NCBI RefSeq assembly: GCF_003946265.1
Contig: NZ_RHNO01000015.1
Span: forward strand, 1 to 64,000
DNA: 64,000 nucleotides
Source of the DNA: Levilactobacillus yonginensis
GTDB lineage: Bacteria; Bacillota; Bacilli; Lactobacillales; Lactobacillaceae
Reading direction: 5' to 3'
Shown in pieces: positions 61,142 through 64,000 of this stretch (its first letter is position 1; each line of letters opens with the position of its first letter). Position numbers and translations under genes: made by a program. The notes below the pieces were generated by a model. It was not told the DNA's origin. It saw only the letters and a list, made by a program, of their open reading frames with translations, and did not search any database.

Positions 61142-63775
61142 ATGAAGAAAGTTGACGTTAAACGTCTTTGGCAAAACGTTGGGGTAGCGTGGGTAGTAGG
61201 CCTGCTAATTATCATGGGTGTTTTTGCTTTTTGGCACGTGACACCGTTTGGTAATCATAGCCTGCTGATGAGTGATATGGGAACGCAGTACATCCCCTTA
61301 TTAACGGCATTCCAACACGCACTCAAGTACCAGGCCTTTCATCTCTACACGTTTTCACAGTCGTTGGGGAGTAATGCTGTTCCTACGGTCGCCTACTATC
61401 TCTTGAGTCCGTTTAATCTCATTGTGATTTTCTTCGGTGCGGCTCAGGTGACCACAGCAGCGAGTGTCATCATTATGGCTAAAGTTGCGACGATTGCTGC
61501 GACGATGACGTGGTACCTACAACGCCATTTTCGAACAACCACGCGGATGACAGTGATTTTTTCGTTGGCATTTAGTTTTTGTGGGTTTGTGGCCATTAAT
61601 TATTTTGATTTTATGTGGCTGGATAGTTTGATTATCTTACCGCTGGTCGCCGCAGGAATTGATTGCCTCGTTCGTGAGTTACGGCCAGGTCTGTACTTTG
61701 GCGCGTTATTGGCCAGCATCGTGACGAACTATTACTTAGGTTATATGACTTGTCTCTTCAGTGTGCTGTACTTTGCGTACGTGTTATACGGATGGCTGGG
61801 TCACCATCGGGAATTGGCATTACGCCAATGGGTCAACCGGCTGAGCCGCTTCGTCATTACGTCACTTCTTAGTGGGTTGAGTGTAGCATTGCTCCTGGTT
61901 CCCACGGGGCTGGGGATGTTACAGACAGCCAAACAGACACCCAATCCCTTGAATTTCCATTTAATTCCAGAGTTTGGGTTAGAATTCTTTACGCAATTTG
62001 GGGTTGGTGCCACAAATTATACGCAACGTTTAGGGCACGCACCGAGTGTCTTCGTCTCAAGTGCTGTCGGGTTATTGGTCTTAGTATTCTTTGTTCATCC
62101 CGCGTTTTCCAAGCGAGAAAAGTGGTCGGCGGCAGCCCTCTTACTCAGTTTGCTTCTGGCAATGTGGGTGCGGTTGTTTAACACTATCTGGCACCTGATG
62201 CAGGCACCAGCAGGTTTTCCCTTTAGAAATGTTTTCTTCTTGAGCTTTGTCATGGTGGTTTTAGGATTTGCCGCCTGGCAGGCAGACCCAAGATTGATTC
62301 GTCGTCGCTGGCAATGGGGCCTCCCCGTTGTTCAAGCACTGAGCATGGTGATTGGAGCCAGATTTATCGTTGTGATGACGCGATTGATGAAGGGCCGTTC
62401 GGCTAAGCTCGAGAAGTACTACGCTAGCATTCAGCAGGTTCATTGGCAAAGTTTGGCGATTGCCGTGGCTTACGTGGCAGTGACCGCTCTGATTCTCTTT
62501 GGGACCCAGCAAGTACTACGAAAGTGGTTGGTGACCGGGTTGATTATGACTGAGGTCGGGGGAAACTTCATCTTAACCATGCGATTGACGACATTCGGTA
62601 ATCAGGCTAATTATGAGCGGGCCTATCAAACTGAGAACAAACAAATGGGGCAGGTTAACGATCCGGATGGTCAGCTTTATCGCGTACAAAATGATAATAC
62701 GTTGATCAACGGGGCCTATGCTGATCATTACAATAACTATAATGATGGGCTGTTATTTAACTTTCACGGGGTGGCTGCTTATAACTCGACCCTTAATGAA
62801 CAAACGCGCTTGACGCTTAAACAGTTAGGGTTGTTCAGCGGCAACGTGCGGCGCGTTGGTGCGGTTGGCCTGACGCCGGTCACTGAGCTGTTATTAGGGG
62901 TGAAGAATACCGTTCATTTGACCACTGCGGGCGCGCAAACAACCACGACTCAGGGGTACAGTGGCATGGGCTTCGCCGCCCCCCAGGCACTGCGTCAAGT
63001 GCCGATGACGACCAACGCTTTGCACAATCAAGAGGCCATCTTGCAGGCTCTGAAACCTAGCAAGACGCCTTACTTTGCTCAGACAACTTTGCTTCGAGAC
63101 AAAGTGAAGCGGGTTACCAAAGTTAACGGGGTTAAGACGAGTTATCCAGAACATCACCGGCTGCAGCTACGAGCAACGGCCACCGGTCCAATCTATTTTT
63201 GGGCAGCAAGCGGTGACACCAAGTATTCAACCATGGCGGTCGATGGCAAACGGATTACACCGGGGATGAACGCTAACGGTACTGCCACGTTGATCAAGCT
63301 GGGGGATTTCCAGCGTGGTCAAACGTTTACGCTGAAGTTTGCGGCTACATATCTGGTGGCAGCCTATAAGACCCAGGCAATGAGTCTTCGCCAAGCTGCC
63401 TTGCAGCAAGTCTTGCAACAGGTACGGCAACAACGTCTCTCGGTTCACACGGTGGCCAGTCACTTTAAGACGTCAATTGTGGGTCAGGTTACGGGGTCCT
63501 CAAGACGTTCCGAATTATTCCTGAGTTTACCCTACGATACTGGTTGGCAAGTTTTGGTGAATGGTCAATCGGTGAAACCGCATCGTTTGCTATCGGGCTT
63601 AATGGGCGTACCGCTTCAACCAGGTCATAATCGGATTCAATTGACCTATCACGTACCTGGAGGCAAGTTAGGCCTTGGTTTAAGTGTTATTGCGTTGGTA
63701 GGTTTTGGATTTCTTGACTGGTGTTGGCGTCGAAAGCTACGCGTCAGCGAGGAACAGCGTGCCAAGAAGGCGTGA
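61142..63775 (+). CDS. YfhO-like multi-membrane protein (putative GT-C glycosyltransferase)
   Basis: 877 residues: about 12 membrane helices in the first 480, with acidic LLMSDMGTQYIPL (about 40-52) in the first outside loop as in GT-C enzymes, a large extracellular domain (about 490-840) and a final helix with basic tail. This matches the YfhO family, which in Bacillus works with CsbB to add GlcNAc to lipoteichoic acid. Same order of functions here. ATG 61142 after GAGGTGG. Confidence 0.87.
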   Translation: MKKVDVKRLWQNVGVAWVVGLLIIMGVFAFWHVTPFGNHSLLMSDMGTQYIPLLTAFQHALKYQAFHLYTFSQSLGSNAVPTVAYYLLSPFNLIVIFFGAAQVTTAASVIIMAKVATIAATMTWYLQRHFRTTTRMTVIFSLAFSFCGFVAINYFDFMWLDSLIILPLVAAGIDCLVRELRPGLYFGALLASIVTNYYLGYMTCLFSVLYFAYVLYGWLGHHRELALRQWVNRLSRFVITSLLSGLSVALLLVPTGLGMLQTAKQTPNPLNFHLIPEFGLEFFTQFGVGATNYTQRLGHAPSVFVSSAVGLLVLVFFVHPAFSKREKWSAAALLLSLLLAMWVRLFNTIWHLMQAPAGFPFRNVFFLSFVMVVLGFAAWQADPRLIRRRWQWGLPVVQALSMVIGARFIVVMTRLMKGRSAKLEKYYASIQQVHWQSLAIAVAYVAVTALILFGTQQVLRKWLVTGLIMTEVGGNFILTMRLTTFGNQANYERAYQTENKQMGQVNDPDGQLYRVQNDNTLINGAYADHYNNYNDGLLFNFHGVAAYNSTLNEQTRLTLKQLGLFSGNVRRVGAVGLTPVTELLLGVKNTVHLTTAGAQTTTTQGYSGMGFAAPQALRQVPMTTNALHNQEAILQALKPSKTPYFAQTTLLRDKVKRVTKVNGVKTSYPEHHRLQLRATATGPIYFWAASGDTKYSTMAVDGKRITPGMNANGTATLIKLGDFQRGQTFTLKFAATYLVAAYKTQAMSLRQAALQQVLQQVRQQRLSVHTVASHFKTSIVGQVTGSSRRSELFLSLPYDTGWQVLVNGQSVKPHRLLSGLMGVPLQPGHNRIQLTYHVPGGKLGLGLSVIALVGFGFLDWCWRRKLRVSEEQRAKKA

Positions 63776-64000
63776 GTGGGTTGAACAGATGTTTGAAAGG
63801 ATGAAAACACCTATGTCCTCAATATCTGGGGATTATCGTGGTTTCTTTGATTCCAGCGGTCATTGGCTGGCTCAAAGGCAGACATAGTTCATCTGTCGAC
63901 TAGTAGTGGCCACTTTCTAAGTCTTAGCGGGTTTGAATGAAAACTGAAATACTGTGGCAAGTGACAGATATCTTCGAAGAAATTCGCTAGATTCAATTCA
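63776..64000. other. Right edge: no supported gene
   Basis: 225 bases after the YfhO-like gene with only short frames (for example 32 residues from 63790 and 17 residues near 63937) lacking good ribosome sites. No terminator was seen. It may be the remnant of a small gene; see findings. Confidence 0.4.

Overview
The window looks like a chromosomal segment of a lactic acid bacterium of the family Lactobacillaceae. The G+C content is moderate and AGGAGG-type ribosome sites are used throughout, with frequent TTG and GTG starts. Typical genes are the di/tripeptide transporter DtpT, aminopeptidase PepC, TagA and an LCP protein. The one sortase substrate ends in an LPQTxE motif, the form common in the plantarum/brevis lineages. 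A relative of Lactiplantibacillus or Levilactobacillus is an inference from gene content, not a species identification.

Layout. 1-3782: two tRNA pairs (Asn-Thr, Tyr-Gln) bracket a PTS EIIB-like protein that lacks the active cysteine, a peptide transporter and a metallophosphoesterase. 4062-13610: a large leucine-rich-repeat surface protein, an S9 peptidase, proC, a lone TnpB insertion element, and the N-acetylglucosamine pair nagA-nagR with a HutC-type operator. 13611-14187: a gene-free stretch with two inverted copies of a structured repeat. 14188-24770: tagA, NAD salvage (pncB-nadE), tex, sprT, thrB, tRNA-Leu, an unknown secreted protein and a MATE exporter. 24869-29511: HAD phosphatase, a single EIIA of the mannose family, a second unrelated TnpB element, then a GGDEF/EAL pair for cyclic-di-GMP. 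29924-44292: LCP protein, AEC and EamA permeases, gpmA, a beta-lactamase-fold hydrolase, glycerate permease and kinase, pepC, a MarR regulator with divergent membrane protein, aldo/keto reductase and rpiA. Two 150-base repeat copies lie here. 44466-57200: the conserved Firmicutes block dut, radA, yacL, gltX, cysS, mrnC, rlmB, rae1, sigH-like, rpmG, secE, nusG, rplK, rplA, rplJ, rplL with recognisable r-protein leaders. 57346-63775: a two-component system followed by a GT2, a PAP2 phosphatase and a YfhO-like protein, probably for decorating a cell-surface polymer.

The housekeeping genes are ordinary. The parts most worth a second look are non-coding: a strongly folding element of about 137 bases between nusG and rplK, and two repeat families (13703-14185; 33609-33758 and 43046-43195) that share sequence blocks and may be one superfamily. 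Several small proteins and regulatory sites were found by reading the gaps. No CRISPR array, prophage or rRNA gene was seen.
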